Positions 29,217 to 38,538 of a stretch of DNA of 64,000 nt are shown piece by piece. The DNA is taken from assembly GCF_030345795.1 (NCBI RefSeq), contig NZ_JAUALB010000001.1:1917001-1981000 (forward strand). The letters are read 5' to 3'. Under the pieces are notes generated by a model. That model saw only the letters and a program-made list of their open reading frames with translations. It was not told the origin of the DNA and did no database searches. Origin of the DNA: Micromonospora sp. WMMA1363 (GTDB lineage Bacteria; Actinomycetota; Actinomycetes; Mycobacteriales; Micromonosporaceae). How positions within the stretch are numbered: position 1 is the first letter of the stretch; each line of letters begins with the position of its first letter. Position numbers and translations under genes: made by a program.

Positions 29217-30461
29217 TCAGGTCGTGTACCGCAGTGTCCAGTGAGCGAATAGGTTCGGTGTCCGTTGTCGGACTCCCATCAACCATGCCCGCGCCCGGTC
29301 GTCACTGCGTTTGAGTCGCTTGTACTTCCACTTCCCCCAGCGCATCAGATGGCGGTCGACACGCTTGCCGATCGGGTTCACCGCGCTCGGGTAGAACACG
29401 GTGAAGTAGTTCAACCAGCCCCGTAGGGCCGGGTTGATCTCTTCCGCGAGGTCGGCCAGGTTTTCGGTCGTGCGCCGATGTAGCCGCCAGGACGCGACCT
29501 TGCGGCTCATGTCGGCCAGCTTCCCCGGAGCCACCGCTGGCAGGAACCCCGTTCGGGACTTCCCCCGGACGAAGGTCTTGCGGGGACGAAACGCGTATCC
29601 GCAGAACGTGAACGTCACCTGGCCGTAGTCCAGGCGACGCCGGTCGTCCTTGCAGTACACGATGCGCGTCTTGTCGGGATGCACCTGCAACCCGATGTCC
29701 GCGAACCGGCGATCGATCGCCTGCCGCATCTGGTGCGCCTGACGTTCGGTCACGCAGTGGACCACCACATCGTCTGCGAACCGCTCGAACCCGACCCCGG
29801 GAAACTCCCGGGACATCCAGGTGTCGAAGCCGTAGTGCAGGAAGATGTTGGCGATCAACGGGGAGATCGGGCCACCCTGCGGTGTCCCCTTCGTCCGGCA
29901 GGCCAAGGTTCCGTCGGGCATCAGCATCGGCGCCTTCAACCAGCGCTGCACATACAGCATGACCCACGGCTGGGCCGCGTGTCGTGCCACCGCCTTGAGC
30001 ATCAGCTCCCACGGCACCGAATCGAAGAAGGCTTTGACGTCCAGGTCGACGACCCAGTCCTTCTTGAAACACCGCTGCCGGCACACCCGCACCGCATCCA
30101 CCGGGGACCGTCCGGGACGATAGCCGTAGGAGTCGTCGTGGAACACCTTCTCCACCTCCGGCTCCAGCACCAGCACCGCCGCCGTCTGCACCACCCGGTC
30201 GACCACGTTGGGTATGCCCAGAATCCTGGTTCCACCCTTCTTGGGGATCTCCACCGCCCGGACCGGGCCGGGAAAGTAGCTGCCCGACGACATGCGGTTC
30301 CACAGCCGGTAGAGGTTGTCAGTCAACCGCTCCTCGAACTGTTCGATCGTCACGCCGTCGGCCCCGGCCGCTCCGCCGTTACCCTTCACCTTCAACCACG
30401 CGGCCCAGACCAGCCGCTTGGGGATGTCGTGCGACTTACCTGTCAACCCTGACTGACTCAC
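29217..30461 (-). CDS. ltrA: group II intron reverse transcriptase/maturase
   Basis: 414 aa, starting MSQSGLTGKSHDIPKRLVW with GGAGG close upstream. RT motifs include YGYRPGRSPVDAVRVCRQRC, DLDVKAFFDSVPWELM, GTPQGGPISPLIANIFLHYG and the polymerase site FADDVVVHC. The maturase domain GWLNYFTVFYPSAVNPIGKR is present. There is no HNH nuclease, unlike the first intron, so it belongs to an endonuclease-less lineage. The frame is intact, but the intron RNA upstream is split by an IS3 element. Confidence 0.9.
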   Translation of the reverse strand: MSQSGLTGKSHDIPKRLVWAAWLKVKGNGGAAGADGVTIEQFEERLTDNLYRLWNRMSSGSYFPGPVRAVEIPKKGGTRILGIPNVVDRVVQTAAVLVLEPEVEKVFHDDSYGYRPGRSPVDAVRVCRQRCFKKDWVVDLDVKAFFDSVPWELMLKAVARHAAQPWVMLYVQRWLKAPMLMPDGTLACRTKGTPQGGPISPLIANIFLHYGFDTWMSREFPGVGFERFADDVVVHCVTERQAHQMRQAIDRRFADIGLQVHPDKTRIVYCKDDRRRLDYGQVTFTFCGYAFRPRKTFVRGKSRTGFLPAVAPGKLADMSRKVASWRLHRRTTENLADLAEEINPALRGWLNYFTVFYPSAVNPIGKRVDRHLMRWGKWKYKRLKRSDDRARAWLMGVRQRTPNLFAHWTLRYTT

Positions 30462-30635
30462 GCGGTTCCTCCCTCACGGTTGACCGCCCGCGCCAGCCTG
30501 AACGACCCCGCCCCTTCGCTCCCCGACCCACTGCGATACGCAGGCGGTTCACAGCTACTACGGGCGAGTCCGCCAGCGTCCCCGCATCGGTACTGGGGTT
30601 GACCCGGTTTGACGGACAGGGTCGGTAAGTTGATC

Positions 30636-31532
30636 TCACGCTACCTTGCTCGTTGGCCTGCGGGAATAGGCCGTCGCCTCATACTCGGCCGGGCTCATGT
30701 AGTCCAGGGTGGAATGGCGGCGGCGGGTGTTGTACCACCCCTCGATCCACTCGAAGATCGCCGCACGGGCGGCGGCCCGGGTCGGCCACGCCCTCCGGTC
30801 GAGCAGTTCGGTCTTGATCGTGGCGAAGAACGACTCCGCGACGGCGTTGTCCCAGCACTGACCCCGCCCACCGACCGACAACCGCACCCCGTTGCGGTCG
30901 GCCAGCCGGGCGTACTGCGCACTCGTGTACTGGCAACCCCGGTCGCTGTGGAAGATCACCGGCCCGGTCGGGCGTCGGACGGCGATCGCGTTGGACAACG
31001 CCTGAGCGGGCAGATCGGTCCGTAGGTGGTCGGCGGTCGCCCAGCCCACAACCCGGCGTGAGGCGATGTCGATGACGGTGGCGAGGTACAGCCAGCCCTC
31101 CCACGTGTGGATGTAGGTGATGTCGCCGCACCAGCGGGTGTCGACCCGGCCGGCGGCGACGTCGAAGTCCCGGCGGATCAGGTCCGCCGACAACGCCGCC
31201 CCCGGGTCGGGCACGGTCGTGGTGCGCCACCGCTTCGGCGTGCGGCCGCACAACCCGGCGCCCCGCATCAGCCGGGCGACCCGCTTGCCGGAGTGCCGCC
31301 GCCCCTGGGCGGCGAGTTCGGCGCGGACCCGGGGTGCGCCGTAGGTGCCGGCCGAGTCGGCGTGGATCTGCGCGATGCGGGCGGCGAGGTCTGCGTCGTC
31401 GCGTTCCCGCCGCGACGGCCCGGCACGGTGCTGGTAGTAGGCGGACCGGGAGACCTCCAGCAGCTCACAGGAACACTTCACGTTCCCGTCGGGCCGCGCC
31501 TTCTCCGCCTCGATGAACGGGTACACGTTCAC
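30636..31532 (-). CDS. IS3 transposase OrfB
   Basis: About 298 aa from GTG 31532 (GAGGGAG upstream): VNVYPFIEAEKARPDGNVKC. The DDE core is seen in CGDITYIHTWEGWLYLATVI, FHSDRGCQYTS and the glutamate of NAVAESFFATIKTEL. It overlaps OrfA by GTGA. Intact. It belongs to a different IS3 subgroup from the 1,530-bp pair. Confidence 0.9.
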   Translation of the reverse strand: MNVYPFIEAEKARPDGNVKCSCELLEVSRSAYYQHRAGPSRRERDDADLAARIAQIHADSAGTYGAPRVRAELAAQGRRHSGKRVARLMRGAGLCGRTPKRWRTTTVPDPGAALSADLIRRDFDVAAGRVDTRWCGDITYIHTWEGWLYLATVIDIASRRVVGWATADHLRTDLPAQALSNAIAVRRPTGPVIFHSDRGCQYTSAQYARLADRNGVRLSVGGRGQCWDNAVAESFFATIKTELLDRRAWPTRAAARAAIFEWIEGWYNTRRRHSTLDYMSPAEYEATAYSRRPTSKVA

Positions 31533-31840
31533 CGGGTCTCCCTCACGAAGAAAGCCGTGGCCCGTTTCAGGATGTCGACGTCCTCGCGGAGCCGGCGGTT
31601 CTCCCGCCGCAGCCGCGCCAGCTCGTCGCGCTCGTCGCTGGTCAACCCGTCGCTGCGGGTGCCGGCGTCGATGTCGGCCTGCCTGACCCACTCACGGACC
31701 GCGGTCTCGGTCAGGTCGAAGTCCCTCACGACCTGCGCCACCGATCGGTCACCCCGCCGGCACACCTCGACGATCTCCGCCTTGAACTCCGGCGTGAACG
31801 CTCTGCGCGGCCGGCGTGGCTTCTTGCCCATGCCTTCCAT
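31529..31840 (-). CDS. IS3 transposase OrfA
   Basis: 103 aa from ATG 31840, 9 bp after GGGAGG. The helix-turn-helix RAFTPEFKAEIVEVCRRGDR and VVRDFDLTETAVREWV is followed by a coiled coil (ELARLRRENRRLREDVDILK). Confidence 0.88.
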   Translation of the reverse strand: MEGMGKKPRRPRRAFTPEFKAEIVEVCRRGDRSVAQVVRDFDLTETAVREWVRQADIDAGTRSDGLTSDERDELARLRRENRRLREDVDILKRATAFFVRETR

Positions 31841-32190
31841 GATGAACATCCTCCCGAGGAGCACACAGCCCCTCTGAGCTGGGATGTCCGTCAAACAGGG
31901 TCAGGCCCATACTCCGCTCCTCGCGGTTTCCGCCGCTTGGAGTTCTCCCTCTCGCCGCCGGTCACCCAACGGGCGGTATCGGGGTCCGCCTTCACACGTT
32001 CCATACGAGAGCCTGGACCGGGCTCATGCTGCCTATATGCCGGACACCACCTGGGCAGTAAGCGGCTATCCCCCAGGCTCTTCCCGAGACTCACCTCCGG
32101 CCTCGGTTTTGATGTCATCTGACTGAGTTTCGACACGTCAACGGCAGAGAACTCGACGTTCATCGCTCATCTTCCCGGTCCACACCTGAC

Positions 32191-32522
32191 GCGATCATGC
32201 CGCGCCTTTTCCAACGACGCTCAGGACGACGGTCTTCAGCCAACGCCCCTCGTGGTGGTTTGAAGCCTGCTTCCGCACGCCGGCTCCGGAGGGCCAAACA
32301 ACCTCCATCTCTCGTACAGCACCGCAGTCCACGAGGCCGCCATCCGTCTCTGCCTCGCTTTCCACGTTCGTGTTCGCAAGAGGCGATCTCAGCGAGAGGC
32401 GCGGGCTGGATCTGACCGACACGCGGGCGTACCGGGTCGAGTCGGACGGTGCTCGATACAGGTGTGAAGCCATCGATAGACAAGTTCTTGCGACAGAAAC
32501 CGCGTCTTCGAGAGGGCTCCAC
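32191..32522. other. stretch upstream of an IS5-like transposase
   Basis: No protein gene recognised. Part may be the 5' region of group II intron 2, whose exact start I could not fix, and part the left end of the IS5-like element. Confidence 0.4.
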
Positions 32523-33371
32523 GTGATTGCCTATCGTGGCATGGTCGACGTGCCCAGGGAACTGGTGCGCCACCTCGCCCGCCTGCTCGCCGCCGAGCGC
32601 CGTGCCCGGGGCACTCGACGCGGGACACGGGCGTTTACCTGCTTCTACCAGGCGTTGCTGGTGCTGATCTGGTTCCGCAAGGCCGAGGACAAGACGCTGC
32701 TGGGTACCGGGTTCGGCGTCTCGCGGGCCACCGCGTACCGATCCGTGGCCGAGGGCGTAGCGGTCCTCGCCGCGCAGGCACCCGATCTGCACGAGGCGTT
32801 GCAGCAGGTCGCCGACGACGGCTGGTCGTACGTGATCCTGGACGGCAAGCAGTTCGACCGCGACTGCGACCGCGTCGCGGAGACTGCGCTCAGCGTCAAG
32901 GGCGACACCATCGACGTGTGGTATTCCGGAAAGCACCGCGACGTCGGCGCGACCCATCCAAGCGATCATGCGACGGACGGACTGCCGACATGGACCTCCG
33001 ACGCGATGCCGGGGCATCTGCACGACCTGACCTGCGCCCAGCAGCAGGGCATCACCGCCGCGCTGAATCGGTCCGCCGCCGAACTCAACCTGCCCGCCCT
33101 CTCCGACGCCGGCTACGACGGCGCAGGCCACGGCATCAAGACCCCGGTCAAGCAACCCAACGACGGCCGGCGGCTCGCCCCCGACAACCGCACCACCAAC
33201 CGGCTGCTCCGCGGCCTGCGCTGGCACGGCGAACGCGGCTTCGCCATCCTCCACGGACGCTGGAAATCGCTACACCACACCACCAGCGGTCCCCGCGGAA
33301 TCGGCGACATCGTCGCCGCGGCTCTACACCTGACCCACGTCGAATACCGACACCTACCCGAAGGTCGCTGA
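32523..33371 (+). CDS. IS5-type (DDE_4/HARBI-like) transposase
   Basis: About 282 aa from GTG 32523 (VIAYRGMVDVPRELVRHLAR). It has a helix-turn-helix (GTGFGVSRATAYRSVAEGVA), then the DDE part: SYVILDGKQFDRD (first Asp), ALSDAGYDGAGHGI (second Asp) and RGLRWHGERGFAILHGRWK (final Glu). A short stretch around KHRDVGATHPSDHATDGLPT looks out of register with relatives, which suggests two compensating frameshifts near 32,945-32,985. The terminal repeats of this element were not identified. Confidence 0.75.
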   Translation: MIAYRGMVDVPRELVRHLARLLAAERRARGTRRGTRAFTCFYQALLVLIWFRKAEDKTLLGTGFGVSRATAYRSVAEGVAVLAAQAPDLHEALQQVADDGWSYVILDGKQFDRDCDRVAETALSVKGDTIDVWYSGKHRDVGATHPSDHATDGLPTWTSDAMPGHLHDLTCAQQQGITAALNRSAAELNLPALSDAGYDGAGHGIKTPVKQPNDGRRLAPDNRTTNRLLRGLRWHGERGFAILHGRWKSLHHTTSGPRGIGDIVAAALHLTHVEYRHLPEGR

Positions 33372-33432
33372 GATCACCTCGCTGAGCACCATCCACGAGA
33401 CCATGGACAATTGAAGGGAAAGCGGCTACACG

Positions 33433-34389
33433 GAGGGTCATTCAAAACCCGGGTGCGGCGGTTCTGAAGATCTCCAGGGCGGTGGCGGTGCGTAACACGT
33501 CGGGGAAGTCGGTCATGATCCGGTGGTAGCCGGTCTTGAGGATCTTCCAGTTCTTCAGATGACTGATGGCGCGTTCGACGGCGGCGCGGAGCCGGTTGAC
33601 GCTGTAGTTGTACGCCTTTTGCTGGGCGGTCAGTTCCCCACCGGGTGGTTTCTTGTGCGGGGTGATCGGGCCGGTGCCCTGGTAGCCGCCGTCGCCGATC
33701 ATGCCTGGTCCGTCGGTGAGGTGGCTGGCCCAGCGTTCGGCGATGCCGGAGATGAAGAACGCCGCCGCGTCGTGGCGGGCGCCGTTGACGGGTTCGCCGA
33801 CGTCGGCGACGCGGCCATCGAGGTTGGCGATGACCTGCACGTTCTGCCCTGACAGGTGTTTCTTGCCGGAGAACAGTCCGTGGTAGGACTCGCGTTCGCC
33901 GACCGGGGCGACGAACCCGTCAACCAGCACACCGTCACGGCGGGTCTGCTCCAGGCGCTGGTCGACCTCAGGACGGGTGACCCAGCGCAGGATCGGCTGC
34001 AGGATCTGGTGATAGCGGGTGATCGTGGCCTGCGAACAGCCGAACACCTCGCCGAGGACCTCGTCGGGCATGTTGTGCCGGAGTCCGAACAGCACCGCGA
34101 TCACCGCCGTGGCCAGCGGCAACACGTGCGGACGCCCGACCGGCGGCTTCTCCCACTCATCGCCCACGATCTCGCGAACCCGGCCGATCAGGTCAGCGAG
34201 CCGGTCGGTCGGGAGTCCTGTCATACTTTCACAGCGCAGCGGCTGACCCTCGATCAACTTCCACACAAAGCTGATCTATCGGATCCCAGCCGCTGCGTCT
34301 ACTCCGGACAGTCAACCCGGGTCACGGGCACCCTCGAACCTCACTCAACGTGACATCCATGGGTGTCGACCGAGTTTTGAATGGCCCTC
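33433..34389 (-). mobile_element. IS5-family element with 3-bp target duplication
   Basis: Inverted ends GAGGG(T/C)CATTCAAAAC at both sides, with ACG repeated directly outside (33430-33432 and 34390-34392). 957 bp. The IS3 fragment after 34,430 is older material. Confidence 0.85.
33442..34224 (-). CDS. IS5-family (DDE_4) transposase
   Basis: 260 aa from ATG 34224 (MTGLPTDRLADLIGRVREIV); a GTG at 34266 is an alternative. It has a helix-turn-helix (DEVLGEVFGCSQATITRYHQ). Catalytic residues lie in GVLVDGFVAPVGER (Asp), MIGDGGYQGTG (Asp) and RAAVERAISHLKNWKIL (Glu). The frame is intact and runs to within 9 bp of the left end. Confidence 0.85.
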   Translation of the reverse strand: MTGLPTDRLADLIGRVREIVGDEWEKPPVGRPHVLPLATAVIAVLFGLRHNMPDEVLGEVFGCSQATITRYHQILQPILRWVTRPEVDQRLEQTRRDGVLVDGFVAPVGERESYHGLFSGKKHLSGQNVQVIANLDGRVADVGEPVNGARHDAAAFFISGIAERWASHLTDGPGMIGDGGYQGTGPITPHKKPPGGELTAQQKAYNYSVNRLRAAVERAISHLKNWKILKTGYHRIMTDFPDVLRTATALEIFRTAAPGF

Positions 34390-34432
34390 ACGGGCGACTC
34401 CACGTTCTCGAATTATTACGTCCGTTCTAACG

Positions 34433-34621
34433 CACGAGCTGGCGGACCCGCGACGAGGCCGAGAACGCGATCTTCGCCATTACGGCTGGTACAACACCCG
34501 CCGTATCCAACGCGAGCTGGGCCACCTCAGCCCGAACGAGTACGAGACCACCTGGCACACCCACCAGACGCAACCAGCCGAACCACCTATCGCCACCCCT
34601 GCGCCAGCCGGCAGCAGGTAA
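34433..34621 (+). pseudogene. IS3 OrfB C-terminal remnant
   Basis: TSWRTRDEAENAIF, then after a frame change GWYNTRRIQRELGHLSPNEY, ends at 34621. This is the last part of an IS3-type integrase domain; everything upstream is lost at the IS5 insertion. Confidence 0.75.
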
Positions 34622-34687
34622 CCACCGCTCCAGCAAAGCGGGGGAACTCAGACGTGGCCGCCCGAGCGCGGTTCCCCCGCCGGGGAC

Positions 34688-34984
34688 TCAGCCGCCGGCC
34701 ATCGCGCCCAGCACGATGAACGGCTCCTTGCCGGCGACCACCTCCTCGGGCAGCGGCGAGTCCGGCGACTCGTGGGACAGGTCCAACTCGCAGGCGTAGA
34801 AGCGGACGAACGGGCGGCGCTCGCCGCTGTGCCGGTCACGGATCGTGCCCAGCAGCATCGGGTAGGCGGTCTCCAGCGCCTCGAGCACCGTGCGCTGGGT
34901 GGGCGGCCCGGCCACCTCGACGCGGATCTCGCCGGTGACGTGCGCCAGGTTCTTCAGGTGGGCCGGCAGCACGACCCGGATCAC
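34688..34984 (-). CDS. MoaD/ThiS-family ubiquitin-like protein
   Basis: 98 aa from GTG 34984, overlapping the stop of the upstream BNR gene (GTGA). It opens [20 protein letters not shown] and ends [12 protein letters not shown], the Gly-Gly tail that in this family is adenylated and charged with sulfur or conjugated. There is no MoeB/ThiF-type activating enzyme nearby. Translational coupling with a beta-propeller protein is a pairing seen in other actinobacteria; the joint function is not established. Confidence 0.8.
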   Translation of the reverse strand: MIRVVLPAHLKNLAHVTGEIRVEVAGPPTQRTVLEALETAYPMLLGTIRDRHSGERRPFVRFYACELDLSHESPDSPLPEEVVAGKEPFIVLGAMAGG

Positions 34985-36096
34985 GGCAGCACCTGGACCT
35001 CGACGGAGAGCACCGCGGGCAGGTCGCGCACGATCGGCGCCCAGTTGTCGCCGCCGTCGGCCGAGTGGTAGACCTGCCCGCCGGTGGTGCCGAAGTAGAT
35101 CCCGCACTCCTCGTGCGTGTCGACGGCCATCGCGTCGCGCAGCACGTTGACGTAGCAGTGCGACTGCGGCAGCCCGTTGGTCAGCGGCTCCCACTGCTCG
35201 CCGCCGGTGCGGCTGCGGTAGACGCGCAGCTTGCCCTCGGGGGGGTAGTGCAGCGAGTCGCTGGTGATCGGAACCACGTAGATCGTCTCCGGCTCGTGCG
35301 CATGCACCGCGATCGGGAAGCCGAAGTCGGTCGGCAGGTTGCCGCTGACCTCCCGCCAGTTCGCCCCGGCGTCGTCGGTGCGCATCACGTCCCAGTGCTT
35401 CTGCATGAACAGCGTGTCCGGCCGGGACGGGTGCTGGGCCAGGCGGTGCACGCAGTGCCCGACCTCGGAATCCTGGTCGGGGATCTCCCCCGAGCGCAGC
35501 CCCTTGTTGATCGGCAGCCAGCTCGCGCCGCTGTCGTCGCTGCGGAACGCCCCGGCCGCCGAGATCGCCACGTAGATCCGGTCCCGGTCAGCCGGGTCGA
35601 GGATGATGGTGTGCAGGCACATCCCGCCGGCGCCGGGCTGCCAGCTCGGACCGGTCGGATGCTGGCGCAACCCGGTCAGCTCGGACCAATTCTGGCCACC
35701 GTCGGCGGAATGGTAGAGGGCGGCGTCCTCACCGCCCGCGTAGACCTCGTCCACGCCGTGCCGGGACGGTTCGAGGTGCCAGATCCGCTTGAACTCCCAC
35801 GGCCGGGGGGTGCCGTCGTACCAGAGGTGCTCACCGACGTCGCCGGTGTAGGCGAAGTCGTTGCCCACCGTCGTCCAGCTCCGGCCGCCGTCGTCCGAGC
35901 GCTGGATGAGCTGCCCGAACCAGCCGCCGGACTGGGACGCGTAGAGCCGGTCCGGCTCGACCGGGGAGCCGGTCAGGTGATAGACCTCCCAGCCGCCGAA
36001 GTGCGGCCCGTCGACCGTCCAGTCGGCGCGCCGGCCGTCCGAGGTCAGGATGAACGCGCCCTTGCGCGTGCCGACAAGTACTCGTGTTGATGTCAC
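34981..36096 (-). CDS. BNR/sialidase-type beta-propeller protein
   Basis: 371 aa; GGAGG is 7 bp before GTG 36096 ([20 protein letters not shown]). It has repeated Asp-box-like motifs ([54 protein letters not shown]) marking the turns of a six- or seven-bladed propeller. No signal peptide is seen, so it is probably cytoplasmic. It resembles the sortilin/VPS10-like glycosidase-fold proteins that are not proven enzymes. It forms an operon with the ThiS-like protein. Confidence 0.85.
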   Translation of the reverse strand: MTSTRVLVGTRKGAFILTSDGRRADWTVDGPHFGGWEVYHLTGSPVEPDRLYASQSGGWFGQLIQRSDDGGRSWTTVGNDFAYTGDVGEHLWYDGTPRPWEFKRIWHLEPSRHGVDEVYAGGEDAALYHSADGGQNWSELTGLRQHPTGPSWQPGAGGMCLHTIILDPADRDRIYVAISAAGAFRSDDSGASWLPINKGLRSGEIPDQDSEVGHCVHRLAQHPSRPDTLFMQKHWDVMRTDDAGANWREVSGNLPTDFGFPIAVHAHEPETIYVVPITSDSLHYPPEGKLRVYRSRTGGEQWEPLTNGLPQSHCYVNVLRDAMAVDTHEECGIYFGTTGGQVYHSADGGDNWAPIVRDLPAVLSVEVQVLP

Positions 36097-36257
36097 GTCT
36101 CGTCCTCCGTTCGACCGTTCACCAGGTCCGACCTGCACCGCGCCGAAACTCATCGCTGTCGTACTCGCCGGGTACGACAATCGGCGTCCGACCCGGTGGC
36201 GGCAAGGCCGCCGCGCCGGTCGCGGCGGCGGCACAGAACGGCCGGGACCGGCGGGAC

Positions 36258-36604
36258 ATGGTCGCGCAGGCGGAGCTGAACGCCGCGAGACGGCGGCCGT
36301 GGTTCCCGCTGGCGTTCCTGCCCGACGAGCTGCCGGCGACGCCCTGGGCGGACATGGACTTCGACCCGGCGCCAGTGTTCGCCCGGCTGACCGGCCCGGT
36401 GCTGCTCGGCTACGGCGAGACCGACGGGTGGACCCCGACCGAGGAGAGCCTGGCGGCGTGCGGCCCGCGACGCCGAGCGGACCGTGGCCCGGCTGGCCGG
36501 CTTGCGACCACGCGCCCACGCGCGACGGGCGCGAGGAGCTGGCGGGCGTCAGCCCGCACTACGAACCCGTCCTGCTCGACTGGCGGCTGCCGCCGGCCCG
36601 GTAA
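36258..36604 (+). pseudogene. alpha/beta hydrolase C-terminal part, frameshifted
   Basis: [20 protein letters not shown] carries the acidic-residue strand of an alpha/beta hydrolase. After a frame change near 36,465 the text continues [20 protein letters not shown], with the His segment in another frame, and ends at 36604. The nucleophile elbow is absent, so this is a truncated remnant. Confidence 0.6.
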
Positions 36605-36645
36605 ACGCGTCGCCGGCGGCCGGCGCCGCCGCTACGCTGCCGGCC

Positions 36646-37065
36646 ATGACCGCAGCCGAGCTACCCGCGTTCGAGTTCGCCTTCCCCGGTCCGCTGCGCG
36701 ACCAACTGGTCGCCGCCGTGCTCGACGGCACCAAGACCAGCACCACCGGGCTGCTCCAGGACTACGAGATCGACGGCGAGCCGCTGCCGGAGGTCGGCAC
36801 CCGGTTCGCGGTGATCGACTCCGCCGACCGGACGGTGGCCGTGATCGAGCTGGTCGAGGTACGCGTCGCCCGGATCGGCGACATCGACCTGGACCACGCC
36901 TGGGACGAGGGCGAGGAGTACGCGTCGGTCGCCGCCTGGCGCGCCGGTCACGAGGATTACTGGCACGGCGACGACTACCGGGGATGGCTCGGCGATCCGA
37001 CGTTCACGATCGACGACGACACGCCGGCCGTGCTGGAGCGTTTCCGGCTCGTCGAGACGCGGTGA
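36646..37065 (+). CDS. ASCH-domain protein
   Basis: 139 aa, ATG 36646 close behind a GC-rich leader with no clear ribosome site. It is the typical small ASCH fold: FAFPGPLRDQLVAAVLDGTK and TSTTGL near the start (GxKxxT motif), RFAVIDSADRTVAVIELVEV in the middle, WRAGHEDYW towards the end. ASCH proteins are RNA-binding or nucleoside-amide-hydrolase related. Intact. Confidence 0.85.
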   Translation: MTAAELPAFEFAFPGPLRDQLVAAVLDGTKTSTTGLLQDYEIDGEPLPEVGTRFAVIDSADRTVAVIELVEVRVARIGDIDLDHAWDEGEEYASVAAWRAGHEDYWHGDDYRGWLGDPTFTIDDDTPAVLERFRLVETR

Positions 37066-37279
37066 GGGCACTCTCGAGCCGCTTCGGGTGCGGTTGTGGT
37101 CGCCCTGGCAGCAACGAACGCATCCGAAGCCGGCGGCCCACTGCGCGGCCGTGCTTGAGGGGCAATTCAGGGGTTGTTCGCCAAACCCCTAAGCAATAGC
37201 GCATTCCTTGCCGGGCCCACAATTCCGCGGCTACTTTTCTCGACGTTGCGCTCACGCACCGCCGCGAAGGAGAGCACCC

Positions 37280-38116
37280 GTGGACCTCACCCTGACCTTT
37301 GACAACGCGTACGCGGCGCACGCCGCGGTCGTCATGTCGACAGTCGCCGAGTCGAACCCGGGCGAGGAGCTCCGGTACTGGCTGGTCGCCGCCGACGACG
37401 TGCCGGCGAGCGCCCGTACCACGCTCACCCGCGTCGCCGGGCCGAACGCCACAGTGGAGTTCCTTCGGGTGGACGCCGCCCAGGTGAACCTGTCCAAGGA
37501 CAGCGACCCGCTGATGGCGTACCTGTCGCCGGCGATGTACCTGCGGCTGCTGGTCCCGGCGGCGCTGCCGGCGGACGTGCACCGGTTGCTCTACCTGGAC
37601 TGCGACACCATGTGCCTGAACAGCCTGCGGCCGCTGTTCGAGGTGGACATGGGCGGGGTGCCGCTCGGCGGGGTGCGGGACCCGTTCAACCGCCGGCTGC
37701 TGCACATGGGCGGCATCCCGGGTCTGGCCGACTACGACCACCTCGACCCGTACGCGCACTACTTCAACTCCGGCGTGCTGCTGATCGACGTGCCGCGCTG
37801 GAAGGAGTGCGAGGTGACCGAGGTGTCGCTGAACTACCTGCGCCGGCACGCACACGAGTCCCGCTACCCGGACCAGGACGCGCTCAACTGCGCGGTGCAC
37901 GGCAACTGGCTGCGGCTGCCGTACTGGTGGAACGACCTGATGGCCTGGCGGCGGGAGCCGGTGTTCGGCGGCAAGCTCACCGACTCGTCGATCATCCACA
38001 CCGCCGGCCCGGTCAAGCCGTGGCAGCCCGGCTTCCCGCAGGGCGCCCGGCGCGACCTCTACTGGCAGCACCGACGACGCAGCGGCGGCGGCCTCGGGTC
38101 GACGCTGCGCCGCTGA
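37280..38116 (+). CDS. family 8 glycosyltransferase
   Basis: 278 aa from GTG 37280 with AAGGAGAG upstream. The GT8 fold runs from VDLTLTFDNAYAAHAAVVMS. The metal motif is LLYLDCDTM (DxD). FNSGVLLIDVPRWKE, YPDQDALNCAVHG and a C-terminal IIHTAGPVKPW (the His-x-x-Gly...KPW sugar-nucleotide motif) are all in place. It transfers a sugar, usually glucose or galactose, from a UDP donor with retention; the acceptor is unknown. A strong terminator follows 12 bp after the stop. It could decorate a cluster product, but nothing in the sequence proves that. Confidence 0.88.
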   Translation: MDLTLTFDNAYAAHAAVVMSTVAESNPGEELRYWLVAADDVPASARTTLTRVAGPNATVEFLRVDAAQVNLSKDSDPLMAYLSPAMYLRLLVPAALPADVHRLLYLDCDTMCLNSLRPLFEVDMGGVPLGGVRDPFNRRLLHMGGIPGLADYDHLDPYAHYFNSGVLLIDVPRWKECEVTEVSLNYLRRHAHESRYPDQDALNCAVHGNWLRLPYWWNDLMAWRREPVFGGKLTDSSIIHTAGPVKPWQPGFPQGARRDLYWQHRRRSGGGLGSTLRR

Positions 38117-38127
38117 TCCTCGCGGGC

Positions 38128-38163
38128 ACGACGAACGGCCCCGCCACCGGGGCCGTTCGTCGT
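38128..38163 (+). terminator. strong hairpin after the glycosyltransferase
   Basis: A 15-bp perfect stem (38128-38142 with 38149-38163) and 6-nt loop start 12 bp after the stop codon. It lies between convergent genes, so it may serve both. Confidence 0.75.
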
Positions 38164-38175
38164 CGGGCACCTGGC

Positions 38176-38520
38176 TAGGGACCGGGTACCGCCCAGCGCA
38201 GGCCGGCCGGGTCCCGGAACACCACCCCGACCGGCGGGCCGCCGTTCGGGGTTCGGGCGTCGCGCCGGCCGCCAGCGCCCGCTGCACGAGCAGGTGCGGA
38301 TCGGCCGAGGCGAGCGGCAGAGGGCCGCCCGGACCGTCGGACCACTCGCTCACCGTCAGCCGGGGCCGTCGACCACCAGTTCGGCGTGCAGGAGGCGGCC
38401 GTCCAGCAGGCACTCCCGCTGCACCCGCACCGCCTCGAAGACCGCCGCGTAGAACGCGGTCACCGTGGCCACGTCGGTCACCGTCAGGTGCGCGTCGTTG
38501 CGCTGATCCCCGATGCCCAT
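38176..38520 (-). pseudogene. VOC/glyoxalase-type protein, frameshifted
   Basis: ATG 38520 begins MGIGDQRNDAHLTVTDVATV and continues AVFEAVRVQRECLLDGRLLH, the first half of a VOC fold. The frame then shifts (LTVSEWSDGPGGPLPLASAD) and again near the end. Two single-base changes break an otherwise normal-length gene. Confidence 0.65.
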
Positions 38521-38538
38521 CGCGTTACCGCCTCTCGT

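Larger units (their letters stand above)
30600..31903 (-). mobile_element. IS3-family element inside intron 2
   Basis: 1,304 bp bounded by inverted ends TGACCC(G/T)GTTTGACGGACA at 30600-30618 and 31885-31903. Flanking bases give no clear target duplication. Group II intron sequence lies on both sides. Confidence 0.85.
29134..32190 (-). ncRNA. group II intron 2, interrupted by an IS3 element
   Basis: The 3' end is near 29134 (after a domain VI stem GACGGCGGG/CCCGCCGTC); domain V is at 29169-29202 (GAGCCGGATAAGCC, GAGA loop, GGCTTACGTCCGGATC). The RT gene lies at 29217-30461. Upstream, intron-type RNA (GGAACGTGTGAAGG, CGAGGAGCGGAGTATGGGCC) resumes beyond an IS3 insertion (30600-31903). The 5' end is not resolved; it lies somewhere between about 32,100 and 32,300. 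Confidence 0.7.
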
